Of a DNA stretch of 32,964 bases, positions 1 to 9,251 are shown in pieces. The position numbers were made by a program, and so were the translations under genes. Each line of letters begins with the position of its first letter. Position 1 is the first letter of the stretch. Source of the stretch: Pseudomonadota bacterium (lineage in GTDB: Bacteria; Pseudomonadota; Alphaproteobacteria; Rhizobiales; Beijerinckiaceae). The notes under the pieces are model-generated. The model worked only from the letters and a program-made list of their open reading frames with translations. It did not search any database and was not told where the DNA came from. The stretch is taken from the NCBI GenBank assembly GCA_023426505.1, contig JAFAAP010000044.1:1-32964 (forward strand). Direction: 5' to 3'.

Positions 1-898
1 GGCACTCCAGCGCCGCCCGGGCCCAGCGTCCGGCCGCGGCCGCGGCCTCGTAGGTGGTCTCCAGGAAATCGAGCAGCAGCGCATCCGGCGCCTCGGCGGT
101 GCGCACGGCCTCGTAGGGCAGGATGAATTCGCCGAGCGTCATATCGAAATAGGCCGGCGGCGCCACCGCATGCTCACGGAAGCCCTTGGGCTCCGGGTAG
201 GCGTAGGAGTAGAAGGCGGCCTGCGGAAAGGCTTCGCTGCCCGGCCAGAAGCCGGCGCTGCTCACCTCGTGCGAGTAGGCTTCGCGGGTAACCGCATCCG
301 GCAATCCTGGTACGCCGCCGGGATGCAGGGGAGCCAGCCTGCCCGAGAAGCGCGTCACCGCGAGATCGAAGCTGCCCCAGAAGAAGTGAACGGGGCTCGC
401 CTTGCCGAGAAAGCTGCTGCGGAAGAGCTTGAAGACCCGGTCGGCCTGCACCAGCGCGCGCCAGAACCGGTGCGCCGCCCCGGCGTCGTAGGCGGAATGG
501 ATCCGGTCCTCCGAGAAGCGGATCGGGTCCGGAACCTCGTTCGGCATCTCGTTGATGACGATCTGGACTCCCATCCCGCGCAGGAGGTCCATGACGCCTG
601 CGTAGAAATCCGCGACCGTCTGCGGCTTCAGGTCGAGCCCTGCTTCATCCCCGCGGCTGGTGCGGACGACGAGGCGGTGTGCAATGAAATCGAAATCGAT
701 CTCCAGAATCTCGGATCCGAACGGGATAGGCGAGGTTCCGAGCCCGCGCGCGGTGACGTAGAGCGGGACCTGCCAGCCATGATTGAGCCAGGGCGACAGC
801 GCGAGCCGCACCTTGCCGACCACCTGGGTCCAGAGTTGGAGGGTCGTCGCGGTCTCCCGCCAGTCGGTATAGGGAATATCGGGCCAGACGGCGTTCAT
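1..898 (-). CDS. DUF5996 family protein (3' end cut by window edge)
   Basis: The frame is open from an ATG at 898-896 to the left edge, about 299 codons, so only the last few residues should be missing. The N-terminus reads MNAVWPDIPYTDWRETATTL, followed by LWTQVVGKVRLALSPWLNH, then YVTARGLGTSPIPFGSEILE and IDFDFIAHRLVVRTSRGDEA. These blocks are typical of the DUF5996 family, whose members are about 300 residues long and have no established biochemical role. The C-terminal end, with FLETTYEAAAAAGRWARAALE, also fits the family. No signal peptide or membrane segment is visible, so it is probably cytosolic. It is transcribed away from the genes to its right, and nothing nearby hints at a pathway. 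Assignment rests on recalled family motifs. Confidence 0.82.
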   Translation of the reverse strand, partial: MNAVWPDIPYTDWRETATTLQLWTQVVGKVRLALSPWLNHGWQVPLYVTARGLGTSPIPFGSEILEIDFDFIAHRLVVRTSRGDEAGLDLKPQTVADFYAGVMDLLRGMGVQIVINEMPNEVPDPIRFSEDRIHSAYDAGAAHRFWRALVQADRVFKLFRSSFLGKASPVHFFWGSFDLAVTRFSGRLAPLHPGGVPGLPDAVTREAYSHEVSSAGFWPGSEAFPQAAFYSYAYPEPKGFREHAVAPPAYFDMTLGEFILPYEAVRTAEAPDALLLDFLETTYEAAAAAGRWARAALEC

Positions 899-1008
899 GG
901 CAGGTCTCCGGTCGAGGCATCGGCAGGCGGACCTCCGGTCCGCTCCGGACATGGGTCCAGCTTAGATGTCCTCGGCCCGGCCGAAAAGCCGTCGTTCCGG
1001 AGGTCCTG

Positions 1009-1122
1009 TCAGAGGATCAGGGGAAGGTAGAGAACGCCAATCACGCAGATCACGGAGAAAACGGCCGTGATCTCCGCCCACCGTGACGTCTGACCCGCAT
1101 TCTGGTTGTTGTCCCCGTTCAT
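1009..1122 (-). CDS. small single-pass membrane protein (37 aa), hypothetical
   Basis: This is a short frame from ATG (1122-1120) to TGA (1011-1009). The first 12 or so residues are polar (MNGDNNQNAGQTSRW). The rest is almost wholly hydrophobic (AEITAVFSVICVIGVLYLPL) and would form one membrane helix ending at the C-terminus. The polar-then-helix layout looks like a real small membrane protein rather than a random frame, because shadow frames in this GC-rich DNA are usually arginine- and proline-rich. The ribosome binding site is weak (GGGG about 10 bases upstream). No family is recognised. It stands alone between the DUF5996 gene and the ACT-domain gene. Confidence 0.45.
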   Translation of the reverse strand: MNGDNNQNAGQTSRWAEITAVFSVICVIGVLYLPLIL

Positions 1123-1220
1123 GGCTCGTTACCCCGGCGCCCTTATGGGCGGTATTCTGTTCCTAGTCCCACCCTATGCACGGGAGGACAGGCATGATGT
1201 GCCCTGGGGCACACTGAATT

Positions 1221-1244
1221 ATTGTACGTTATAGCATATACAAT
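1221..1244. promoter_or_regulatory. AT-rich inverted repeat upstream of the ACT-domain gene (candidate operator/promoter)
   Basis: Perfect 6-bp arms ATTGTA (1221-1226) and TACAAT (1239-1244) are separated by 12 bases. They lie in a roughly 40-bp AT-rich island (1215-1248) that contrasts with the surrounding high GC. The site is about 65-85 bases upstream of the ATG at 1308. The arms resemble half sites of GntR-type regulators, but this is only a similarity. It could equally be a promoter core. Confidence 0.35.
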
Positions 1245-1307
1245 TATGCCACTTCCGGCAAGTCGGTGCTTGGTGCCAGAATGCCCCTCCACGCGAGGAG
1301 GGCTAGG

Positions 1308-1838
1308 ATGAGTTCGGTTGCCTTGGTTTCGGTTCTCGGTCCCGACCGCGTCGGCCTCGTGGCGGAAATCGCGGAGCGCCTGTTCAACGCCGGCATCAAT
1401 CTCGGCGACACGACCTTCGCGGCCCTTGGGTCGGGGGCCGAGTTCGTCGCCCTATGCGAGCTTCCGGACGGGATGACGGCGGGCGAGATCGAGGCCGACC
1501 TGAAGCAGCTTCCGACCCTTCAGGGCGCAGAGGTCCGAGCGGTGCCCTATCCCTTCGGCTCCTCCGCAGGACCGACAGGTAAGGTCACGCACCGGATCAC
1601 CATCGGCGGCGGCGACCAGCTGGGGCTCGTGGCCCGGCTCGCGGAGGTCTTCAAGCGCTACGAGTCCAACATCGTGCGCCTGGAGGCCCGCAAGCTCTCC
1701 GAGGCCGATCAGGACCTGTACGTGACCCGCTTCGCCGTGTTTATCCCGCCGGACCAGGCGAGCGCGTGCCTCGCGACCGTCAGCAACACGGCCGGCTCGC
1801 TCGGCCTGAGCTGCGACGTCGAGGAGAGCGCGTTCTAG
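1308..1838 (+). CDS. ACT-domain protein, GcvR-like (double ACT)
   Basis: The 176-residue protein has two ACT-like halves. Residues about 1-80 (SVALVSVLGPDRVGLVAEIA) and 95-170 (HRITIGGGDQLGLVARLAEV) each show the GxDRxGLVxxhA-type start of an ACT domain. This layout is found in glycine cleavage repressor (GcvR)-like proteins and other small amino-acid-sensing ACT proteins, so a regulatory ligand-binding role is likely, but the ligand is unknown. The start was set at 1308 because GAGGAGGG at 1295-1302 is well placed before it. An upstream ATG in the same frame at 1266 lacks such a site and would add 14 arginine-rich residues. It ends tail-to-tail with the S9 peptidase gene, sharing the 4-bp palindrome CTAG. 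Confidence 0.85.
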   Translation: MSSVALVSVLGPDRVGLVAEIAERLFNAGINLGDTTFAALGSGAEFVALCELPDGMTAGEIEADLKQLPTLQGAEVRAVPYPFGSSAGPTGKVTHRITIGGGDQLGLVARLAEVFKRYESNIVRLEARKLSEADQDLYVTRFAVFIPPDQASACLATVSNTAGSLGLSCDVEESAF

Positions 1839-3874
1839 ACCGCCCGACCAATCGTCCGCCTGAGGAACGCGAAGCCCAACGCGGACAGGAACGCCGCCTG
1901 CCTCTTGTTGGCGGCGCCGTGGCCGCCGTCGTCCGGCTCGTAGAAGAGCACCGACCGCCCCAGCGCATCGAGCTTTGCGGCCATCTTGCGGGCATGTCCC
2001 GGATGAACCCGGTCGTCCCGCCGCGAGGTCACGAGCAGCACCGGCGGATAGGTCCGGCCCTCCTCCAGATTGTGATAGGCCGAGAAGCCTTCCATGAAGG
2101 CCCAGTCCTCCGGCTTGTCGGGATCGCCGTATTCGGCCACCCAGCTCGGGCCTGCGAGCAGCTTCGTGTAGCGACGCATGTCCAACAGCGGCACCGTGCA
2201 CCAGACCGCCCCGAAGAGCTCGGGATAGCGGGTCAGCATGTTGCCGACGAGCAAGCCTCCGTTCGAGCCGCCATAGGCGGCGAGCCGATCGGTGGTCGTC
2301 ACCCCGCGCCTGACGAGATCCCTGGCGACGGCGGCGAAATCGTCGTGGGAGAGGCGCTTGGCCTCGCGCATCCCGGCCTTGTGCCAGGCGGCTCCGAACT
2401 CCCCGCCGCCGCGGATGTTGGCCACGACCCAGACATTGCCCTTTTCCAGCCAGACCTTGCCGATCGCCCCGAGATATCCGGGCGTCAGCGAGACCGAGAA
2501 ACCGCCATAGCCGTAGAGCACCGCCGGGCGCGGGCCGGTGCGTCCCTTGGGTCCGATCTCGAAATAGGGAATGCGCTCCCCGTCGACCGACACGGCCTCG
2601 TGGCGCGTCACCTCCTGGCCCGAGGAATCGAAGGCGGAGGGCGCCTCCTTCAGGATCTCGATCCTGGTCTCCCGGTCCACGAGGGCGAGCTTGGTCGGCT
2701 CGACATAGCTCGCGATCATCAGCAGGAACTCGTCCGTGCGCTCGAGCTGTCCGGAATCGAGCGGCATCGCATGCAGCGTCGCCGTTTCCGGCACCCCGCC
2801 GAGGCGCTCCTGGCTCCAGGGCTCGCCCGGCGTGGCGAGCCAGATCTGGCTGGCGAGATTGTCGAGCACCGTGAGAACGAGCCGCGACTTCGTCCACCAG
2901 AAGCCTTCGAGCACCCGGCGCGCGGACGGCCGGAACAGGACCTCGAAGGCGCGGTCGCCGTCGAGGAAGCGCGAGAAGCTGATCGCCAGAAGCGAATCCG
3001 CCGGATGAGTGGCGTCGGGCAGGACCCAGTCGCTTTTCAGCTTAACGACCATCCAGTCCCGATCCACGTCGAAGCGGGCGTCGAGCGGGAGATCGATCGC
3101 CACGGGTGCCCCCTCCCCGTACGCCACATAGCTGATCCCCTCCTCGAAGGTGATCTGGCGCCGGTAGAAGGTGCGCTCGAAGCCGGGCTCGTGATCGACC
3201 GCCGCCGAGACGGCGACGTCCGTCGCCTCGCCTTCGAACACGAGCGGAGCCTGCGCAAAATCCGTGCCGCGCCGCCACAGGCGCACCGTGCGCGGATAGC
3301 CCGAACTCGTGGCGGAATTCTCTCCCAGGGTCTTGGCGACCAGCAGCGTGCCGGCATCGACCCAGGCCGCGCCGCCCTTGGCCTCAGGCAGCTCGTAGCC
3401 GCCTTCGACGAAGCGCTTCTCGACGAGGTCGAACTCCCGCGTGACGACGGCGTCCGCGCCGCCGCGGGACAGGCTGACGAGGCCGAGCCGGTGTTCCGGC
3501 TCGAGGGTCGAGCAGCCCTTCCAGACCCAATCCTCTCCCTCCGCCTGCGCCAGCGCATCGAGGTCGAGCACCGTCTCCCAGCGGGGTTCGGGCGTGCGGT
3601 ACTCCTCCAGGCTGGTCCGCCGCCACAGGCCGCGCACGTGGCCCGCATCCTGCCAGAAATTGTACAGCATCCCATGCCGCCGGGTGACGAACGGGATGTT
3701 GTCGGGCCGGGTCGAGAGTTCGTAGATCGCATCGACGTCGGCTTCGAACGCAGTGTCGCGGAGCGCCGCTCCGGTCGCCTCGTTGCGGGAGCGCACCCAG
3801 TCGAGAGCCTTCTCGCCCTCCACCTCCTCCAGCCAGAGAAAGGGGTCAGCGTACTCCATCGTGGATTGAGCCAT
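1835..3874 (-). CDS. prolyl oligopeptidase family serine peptidase (S9)
   Basis: The 679-residue protein has the S9A/S9B layout: an N-terminal beta-propeller (about 1-425) and a C-terminal alpha/beta-hydrolase (about 430-679). The nucleophile Ser537 lies in AAYGGSNGGLL, the acid Asp621 in RRDDRVHP and His652 in DGGHGAANK. The NIRGGGEFG block (about 486-494) is also a prolyl-oligopeptidase hallmark. It should cleave short peptides, often after proline. No signal peptide is seen, so it is probably cytosolic, although homologues vary. The start at 3874 has GGAGA about 8 bases upstream. The length is normal for the family. The gene is separated from glnE by about 120 bases that hold no gene, and its stop overlaps the stop of the convergent ACT-domain gene. 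Confidence 0.92.
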   Translation of the reverse strand: MAQSTMEYADPFLWLEEVEGEKALDWVRSRNEATGAALRDTAFEADVDAIYELSTRPDNIPFVTRRHGMLYNFWQDAGHVRGLWRRTSLEEYRTPEPRWETVLDLDALAQAEGEDWVWKGCSTLEPEHRLGLVSLSRGGADAVVTREFDLVEKRFVEGGYELPEAKGGAAWVDAGTLLVAKTLGENSATSSGYPRTVRLWRRGTDFAQAPLVFEGEATDVAVSAAVDHEPGFERTFYRRQITFEEGISYVAYGEGAPVAIDLPLDARFDVDRDWMVVKLKSDWVLPDATHPADSLLAISFSRFLDGDRAFEVLFRPSARRVLEGFWWTKSRLVLTVLDNLASQIWLATPGEPWSQERLGGVPETATLHAMPLDSGQLERTDEFLLMIASYVEPTKLALVDRETRIEILKEAPSAFDSSGQEVTRHEAVSVDGERIPYFEIGPKGRTGPRPAVLYGYGGFSVSLTPGYLGAIGKVWLEKGNVWVVANIRGGGEFGAAWHKAGMREAKRLSHDDFAAVARDLVRRGVTTTDRLAAYGGSNGGLLVGNMLTRYPELFGAVWCTVPLLDMRRYTKLLAGPSWVAEYGDPDKPEDWAFMEGFSAYHNLEEGRTYPPVLLVTSRRDDRVHPGHARKMAAKLDALGRSVLFYEPDDGGHGAANKRQAAFLSALGFAFLRRTIGRAV

Positions 3875-3998
3875 CGTGGCAATCTCCGGCTATCGTGTGC
3901 ACAAGCCCGCTTGATTATTGAACGCCTCCGGTCGGTGACAACCCCTGGCGGCATCCTGGCAATACCGCCGAACGACAGGACGGAGCGCCGTCTAACCC

Positions 3999-6900
3999 TC
4001 ACCTCGACCGTTTGGATTTCCTCGCTTCACCAACATCCAGCACCCGCCCGAACACCTCCGCGACCCTGCCGCGCGTCTCGTTGAGCTGTTCGAGCAGAAC
4101 CTTCGCGTCCGGCAGGCCGGCGACGGCGGCGAGGCGCTTGAGGATGACGGGCGGGACGGTCGCGGGATCGAACCTGCCTTCGATCGTCAGGCGCTGCCAC
4201 TGGAAGATAGCGTTCAGGAGGCGGTGCGCCTCGATCAGGGTCTCGGCGTCGTCCCGGCTCAGCAGGCCGGCCTTGCGCGCCTCCGCGAAGACGGGCTCGG
4301 GCGCGAGGCCGATGAGGCCGGAGTGCGCGGCCCCGTGCGCCAGCACGAGTCCTTGAGCGATGAAGTCGATGTCGGTCAGGCCGCCGCGGGCGAGCTTCAG
4401 GTCCCAGGGGTTGTCGTCGCCCTTCTCCTGCGCGATCAGCTCGCGCATGGCGGCGACCTCCGACACGACATGCTTCGCATCGCGCGGAGCGCCGACGATG
4501 TCCTTCACGGCAGTCGCGACCTCGTTTCCAAAACCATCATCCGCGAGGATCACGCGGGCGCGGGTGAGCGCCATGTGCTCCCACAGGTCCGCTTCCGACT
4601 TCTGGTAGCTCAGGAAGCCGCGGAACTGCGATGCGACAGGCCCCTTGCCGCCCTGAGGACGCAGACGAAGGTCGACCTCGTAGAGCAGGCCGCGCCGCGT
4701 CGGCACCGTGAGCGCCGCCACGAGTCGCTGGGTCAGGCGCGTGAAGTACACGACGGCGTCGAGCTTGCGTGCGCCGTCGCTCTCGCGCCGCTCCTCGTCG
4801 AAATCGTACGTCACCACGAGGTCGAGATCGGAGGTCGCGGTCAGCTCCCGAGAGCCGAGACGGCCGAGGCCGAGCACGGCGATGCGGGCGCCGGGCACCA
4901 CGCCGTGCTCTGCCTCGAAAACCTTGCGCACCGCCTCGAACGAGACCCGGATCATCGCATCCGCAATCGACGCGTAGGCCTCCCCGGCCTGGGCGGGCGA
5001 GAGAATGTCGGACAGAAGCCGCGCGCCCGTGATGAAGCGCATCTGCCGCGCGGCGTCGCGGACGCGGTCGAGGAAGTCCTCGTGGTCGGACGGCGTGCCG
5101 ATGATCTGGCGCACCTGCTCGCCGATGGCAGCATCGTCGTTGAACGGAATACCGAAGGCCGGATCGATCAGCGCGTCGAGCACATGCGGCGCTTGGGCGA
5201 CCGTGTCGGCGAGGCGCGGCGCCGTGCCGAGAAGGTCCGCAAAGCGCAGGCGCAGGCGGTCGTGCGATTGCAGGATGGTGAGAAGCTCCACGGCCGCCGG
5301 CATGCGCCCGAAAGCGCGGTCGAGCGCCGCGAGAGCGCCGTCGGGATCCGCCGTGCCGCCGAGGGCCGACAGGAGCGCCGGCACAAGCTCGGTCAGAACC
5401 TCGCGGGCGCGCTGGCTGGTGATGGCGGCGCGGCGCCCGAAATGCCAGCCGCGCACCGTCTCCGCCGCCTGCTCCGGATTGCGGAAGCCGAGTCGCTGGA
5501 GCGTCGCAAGGGTCTCGGGATCGTCCGTAGTGCCGGTGAAGACGAGGTTGCCCACATCGGAGGCGAGTTCGGGTCCCTCCTCGAACAGCAGCGCGTAATG
5601 CCCCTGCACGATGCGCGCCTGTTGTGTGAGCGCCTTGGAGAAGGCCTTGAGATTGGGATAGCCGCAGAACCTGGCGAAGCGCTTCAGGTCCTCCTCGTCG
5701 GAGGGCAGGCGCTGCGTCTGCTCGTCCGCAACCATCTGGAGCCGGTGCTCGATGGTGCGTAAGAACCGGTAGGCGTCGGAGAGCTCGTCGCGCGCGTTTT
5801 CCGTGATCCAGCCCTCCTCGTGCAGCGCCTCGAGCATGTCGAGGGTGCGCCGTCCGCGAAGCGCCGGCCGTCGCCCGCCGAAGACGAGCTGCTGCGTCTG
5901 CACGAAGAACTCGATCTCGCGGATGCCGCCGCGTCCCAGCTTGATGTCGTGGCCCGCGACCGCGATCTCGTCGTGCCCCCGCACCGCGTGGATCTGCCGC
6001 TTCATGGCATGCACGTCGGCGATGGACGCGAAGTCGAAGTACTTGCGCCAGATGAAGGGTCGCAGCTCCGCGATGAACGTCTCGCCGAGGCCGATGTCGC
6101 CCGCGACGGGACGCGCCTTGATGAGCGCCGCGCGCTCCCAGTTCTGGCCCACCGTCTCGTAATAGATATAGGCCGAAGGCAACGCTACCGCGGTGGGCGT
6201 CGAGCCCGGATCCGGCCTCAGGCGATAATCGACCCGGTGCACGTAGCCGTCCGGCGTGCGCTCCTGAAGCAGGCGCGCGAGCTGCTGCGCGATGCGGGTG
6301 TAGAGGGTGGCTGGCTCCGCGCCCTCCGGCAGGGCAGAGGATGCGGGATCGAAGAAGATCACTAGGTCGATGTCGCTCGAGTAGTTGAGCTCGCCCGCGC
6401 CGTGCTTGCCGAGCGCCAGCACGGTGAATCCGGAGCCCTCCCCCGGTTCGTCCGCATTTTTCAGCACTATGCGCCCGAGATCCGCCGTCTCGGTCAGCAC
6501 CAGGTTCACACCGCCGCGCACGGAAGCATCGGCGAATTCGGAGAGCGCGCGGGTCACCTCCTCGACACCCCAGACCCCGCCGATATCGGCAAGCGCCACG
6601 AGCAGCGCATTGGTGTTCCGGTTGCGGCGGAAGGCCCGCACCACACCGTCGCGGGTGAGTGCGCCGGAGCGCATCTCGCGAAACAGATTGGCCTGGCTCT
6701 CGACGATGGCGTGGTGCGTCTCTTCGGGAGCCTGCCGGGCGAGCATCGCCATGCGGGCGGGGTCGTTCAGCACGAGCTGCCAGAGGAAGGTCGAGTGATC
6801 GGCGATCGAGAGAAGGAGGTCGCGCAGGGTGCCGCCGTCGAGATGCGGCAGGAGGTCGGCGGCCTCGCGCCTGTCCTTCACGCGCCCGGCGAAATCCGCA

Positions 6901-7016
6901 AGCTGCGCCTTCGCCCGCCGCGGGTCGGACACGGGAGGAGCCTTGGCGAGGCGGCTGAGGAGAGAGCGGGTCTGGTCCGGCACGGCCAATCCATGACGAG
7001 GGTTGATCAGCCTCAT
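3999..7016 (-). CDS. glnE: bifunctional glutamine synthetase adenylyltransferase/adenylyl-removing enzyme
   Basis: This 1005-residue enzyme attaches AMP to, and removes it from, glutamine synthetase in response to PII proteins, so it tunes nitrogen assimilation. Two nucleotidyltransferase-like halves are visible. The N-terminal half, the deadenylylase in known GlnE, contains GKHGAGELNYSSDIDLVIFF. The C-terminal half, the adenylylase, contains LGRLGSRELTATSDLDLVV. Both keep the GSxxL/GAxEL...SDxDL metal-binding pattern. The start was set at 7016 (MRLINPRHGLAVPDQ). A longer frame reaching 7187 would overlap the upstream kinase gene with low-complexity sequence. The length matches the family at about 950-1000 residues. 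It follows the sensor kinase gene by about 60 bases and may share its transcript. Confidence 0.96.
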   Translation of the reverse strand: MRLINPRHGLAVPDQTRSLLSRLAKAPPVSDPRRAKAQLADFAGRVKDRREAADLLPHLDGGTLRDLLLSIADHSTFLWQLVLNDPARMAMLARQAPEETHHAIVESQANLFREMRSGALTRDGVVRAFRRNRNTNALLVALADIGGVWGVEEVTRALSEFADASVRGGVNLVLTETADLGRIVLKNADEPGEGSGFTVLALGKHGAGELNYSSDIDLVIFFDPASSALPEGAEPATLYTRIAQQLARLLQERTPDGYVHRVDYRLRPDPGSTPTAVALPSAYIYYETVGQNWERAALIKARPVAGDIGLGETFIAELRPFIWRKYFDFASIADVHAMKRQIHAVRGHDEIAVAGHDIKLGRGGIREIEFFVQTQQLVFGGRRPALRGRRTLDMLEALHEEGWITENARDELSDAYRFLRTIEHRLQMVADEQTQRLPSDEEDLKRFARFCGYPNLKAFSKALTQQARIVQGHYALLFEEGPELASDVGNLVFTGTTDDPETLATLQRLGFRNPEQAAETVRGWHFGRRAAITSQRAREVLTELVPALLSALGGTADPDGALAALDRAFGRMPAAVELLTILQSHDRLRLRFADLLGTAPRLADTVAQAPHVLDALIDPAFGIPFNDDAAIGEQVRQIIGTPSDHEDFLDRVRDAARQMRFITGARLLSDILSPAQAGEAYASIADAMIRVSFEAVRKVFEAEHGVVPGARIAVLGLGRLGSRELTATSDLDLVVTYDFDEERRESDGARKLDAVVYFTRLTQRLVAALTVPTRRGLLYEVDLRLRPQGGKGPVASQFRGFLSYQKSEADLWEHMALTRARVILADDGFGNEVATAVKDIVGAPRDAKHVVSEVAAMRELIAQEKGDDNPWDLKLARGGLTDIDFIAQGLVLAHGAAHSGLIGLAPEPVFAEARKAGLLSRDDAETLIEAHRLLNAIFQWQRLTIEGRFDPATVPPVILKRLAAVAGLPDAKVLLEQLNETRGRVAEVFGRVLDVGEARKSKRSR

Positions 7017-7077
7017 GTCTCCATGCCGGCGACCGGAAGGCAACCGAAATATCCGCCCCTCGCCTCCTCCTTCCGTC

Positions 7078-8505
7078 TCAAGCCGCCGCCTGGGCGGGCG
7101 CCTGCGAGACGGGCATCTGGCCCAAAGGAAGCAGAAGCACGGCCCGCAGCCCGGGGGCGTTGTCCTCGAGCCTGAGGGTCCCGCCATGGAGCCGGGCCAC
7201 GGCCGCCACGAGGCTCAGCCCCAGGCCGAACCCCGGACGCGTGCGCGCCGTCTCCAGCCGCACGAAGCGCTCGAGCACATGGCCGCGCTCCGCTTCCGGA
7301 ATCCCGGGGCCGCGATCCGCCACCACGATCTCGGCCTCGCCGTCGAGCCGGCGGGCCGACACGACAATCGCCGTCGGGGCATCAGCGGAGGCGGACTGGG
7401 CGCCGTATTTCAGGGCATTGTCGAGCAGGTTCGCCATGGCCTGGCCGAGAAGCTCGCGGCTGCCGTGGACGGGCAACTCCTCGTCGACCGCAACGTCGAG
7501 CGGCAGGCCCGCCTCGTCGGCGAGCGCCTCGTAGAGTTCGGCCACGTCGCGCACGGTGTCGGCGGCGTTGAAGTCCGCCAGCTCCTCGCGGGCGTTGCCG
7601 GCTTCCAGCCGTGCGATCATCAGGAGCGCGTTGAAGATGCGGATGAGGTTGTCGCTCTCCTCGATAATCGCCTCGAGAGATGCCTTGAGCTCGTCCGGGG
7701 TCTTCGCCGTCCGGAGAGCCTCGTCGGCCTTGTTGCGCAGGCGCGTGAGCGGCGTCTTGAGGTCGTGGGCGATGTTGTCCGAGACCTCGCGCATGCCGCG
7801 CATCAGCTCGCCGATGCGGTCGAGCATGTCGTTGAGGTTCATGGCGAGGCGGTCGAGCTCGTCGCCCGTGCCGGCGATCCGCAGCCGCCCGCCGAGATCG
7901 CCCGCCATGATGACGCGCGTCGTCTCCGTCATGTCGTCGACGCGCTTGAGCACGCGCCTGGCGATGAACCAGCTCCCGATGCATCCGAGCACGCCGATGA
8001 AGAGCAGCGAGTAGCCGATGGCGCCGTGGATGACGTCGCGCAGGCGGATGCGCTCCTCCACGTCGCGGCCGACGAGGAGCCGGAAGCCTCCCGGCAGCAG
8101 GTAGACCCGCACGATCGCATGGTTCGGCGCCGCGTCCTGATCGTCGGTGCGGCTGTAGGCGGTTTCGAACTGCCCGGGCTGGTCGATCACGCCCGGCGGC
8201 AGGGCGCCGACATTGCCGGCGATCCGCTCGCCGGCGGCCGTCGTGACGAGATAGAGCGACGCGCCGGGAGTGCGCGAGCGGCGGTCGACGATGTTCACCA
8301 GCCGGCGCAAACCGCCGTTCCGGTACTGCTCCGACAACCCGTTGATCTCCGCATCGATGGTGGAGACGAACTGGTCGGTGAGGAGCCGCTGTGCGCTCCA
8401 CGCGACATAGCCTAGGGTCACGAAGGCGAAGATCGTGAAGACGAGAAGATACGCGAACGACAGCTTGAACGCGGTGGTGCGGAAGAGCTTGCCGAGGGCC
8501 GTCAT
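7078..8505 (-). CDS. sensor histidine kinase (HAMP, HisKA, HATPase)
   Basis: The 475-residue inner-membrane kinase has TM1 at about 13-35, a periplasmic loop of about 125 residues, TM2 at about 160-182 and a HAMP linker at about 183-235. The phosphoacceptor His247 lies in NIAHDLKTPLTRLRNK. The N box is NLLDNALKYGA and the G boxes are DRGPGIPE and GFGLGLSLVAAV. The partner is the response regulator immediately upstream, 13 bases away. The stimulus is unknown, but the pair follows degP, so an envelope-stress input is a reasonable guess. The same place in rhizobial genomes holds a regulator/kinase pair between degP and glnE. The start has a GGGGGTG ribosome binding site. Confidence 0.92.
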   Translation of the reverse strand: MTALGKLFRTTAFKLSFAYLLVFTIFAFVTLGYVAWSAQRLLTDQFVSTIDAEINGLSEQYRNGGLRRLVNIVDRRSRTPGASLYLVTTAAGERIAGNVGALPPGVIDQPGQFETAYSRTDDQDAAPNHAIVRVYLLPGGFRLLVGRDVEERIRLRDVIHGAIGYSLLFIGVLGCIGSWFIARRVLKRVDDMTETTRVIMAGDLGGRLRIAGTGDELDRLAMNLNDMLDRIGELMRGMREVSDNIAHDLKTPLTRLRNKADEALRTAKTPDELKASLEAIIEESDNLIRIFNALLMIARLEAGNAREELADFNAADTVRDVAELYEALADEAGLPLDVAVDEELPVHGSRELLGQAMANLLDNALKYGAQSASADAPTAIVVSARRLDGEAEIVVADRGPGIPEAERGHVLERFVRLETARTRPGFGLGLSLVAAVARLHGGTLRLEDNAPGLRAVLLLPLGQMPVSQAPAQAAA

Positions 8506-8518
8506 GGTCGCACCCCCG

Positions 8519-9226
8519 TCACTCGTCGGTCCCCTCGGCGGCGCCCACGCGCACCATGTAGCCGGCGCCGCGGATCGTGTGGATGAGGGGCTTGTCGAAG
8601 CCCTTGTCGATCTTCGCGCGCAGGCGCGAGACGTGCACGTCGATCACGTTGGTCTGCGGGTCGAAGTGATAGTCCCAGACGTGTTCCAGCAGCATGGTGC
8701 GGGTCACCACCTGGTTGGCGTTCTTCATCAGGTATTCAAGCAGCCGGAACTCGCGCGGCTGCAGCACGATCTCCTGGCCGGACCGCGTGACGCGGTGGGA
8801 CAGGCGGTCGAGCTCCAGGTCCGCGACCCGGTACACGGTCGGCTCGGCGCTCGGGGCCACGGCGCGGCGGCGCGAGAGGACCTCGACGCGGGCGAGAAGC
8901 TCGGAAAAGGCGTAAGGTTTGGGGAGATAATCGTCGCCGCCGGCGCGGAGGCCCTTCACGCGGTCGTCGACCTGGCCCAGGGCCGAGAGGATCAGGGCCG
9001 GCGTCTCGACCTTCTGCTCGCGCAAGGAGCGGATGAGGGAGAGGCCGTCGAGCTTCGGGAGCATGCGATCCACGACCAGGACGTCGTAATCGCCGGATTC
9101 GGCCATGCCATAGCCGTCGAGGCCGTCCGCCGCATGATCGGCGACGTAGCCTGCTTCCCGGAACGCCTTGACGAGATAGGAGGCCGCCTCTCGGTCGTCC
9201 TCGATGATGAGAATTCGCATCGACAT
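8519..9226 (-). CDS. OmpR/PhoB-family response regulator
   Basis: The 235-residue regulator has a receiver domain at about 3-118 with acidic residues Glu9, Asp10 and Asp11 and phosphoacceptor Asp53 (VLVVDRMLPKLDG). A winged-helix DNA-binding domain follows at about 130-230, ending HTIRGAGYMVRV. It should control transcription when phosphorylated by the kinase encoded next to it. The start is uncertain: ATG at 9226 or 9220 gives the expected MRILIIEDD start, and neither has a strong ribosome binding site. A 5' extension to 9301 would run through the hairpin region and is not favoured. It lies 131 bases downstream of degP, with two hairpins in between. Confidence 0.92.
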   Translation of the reverse strand: MSMRILIIEDDREAASYLVKAFREAGYVADHAADGLDGYGMAESGDYDVLVVDRMLPKLDGLSLIRSLREQKVETPALILSALGQVDDRVKGLRAGGDDYLPKPYAFSELLARVEVLSRRRAVAPSAEPTVYRVADLELDRLSHRVTRSGQEIVLQPREFRLLEYLMKNANQVVTRTMLLEHVWDYHFDPQTNVIDVHVSRLRAKIDKGFDKPLIHTIRGAGYMVRVGAAEGTDE

Positions 9227-9251
9227 GGCCACAACGTACTCGAATCCCAGC

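Noticed and set aside
4224..5762. Long plus-strand open frame opposite glnE
   Set aside because: Its translation is rich in Arg, Glu and His without domain features, as expected from the complement of a GC-rich coding gene; glnE on the other strand is unmistakable.
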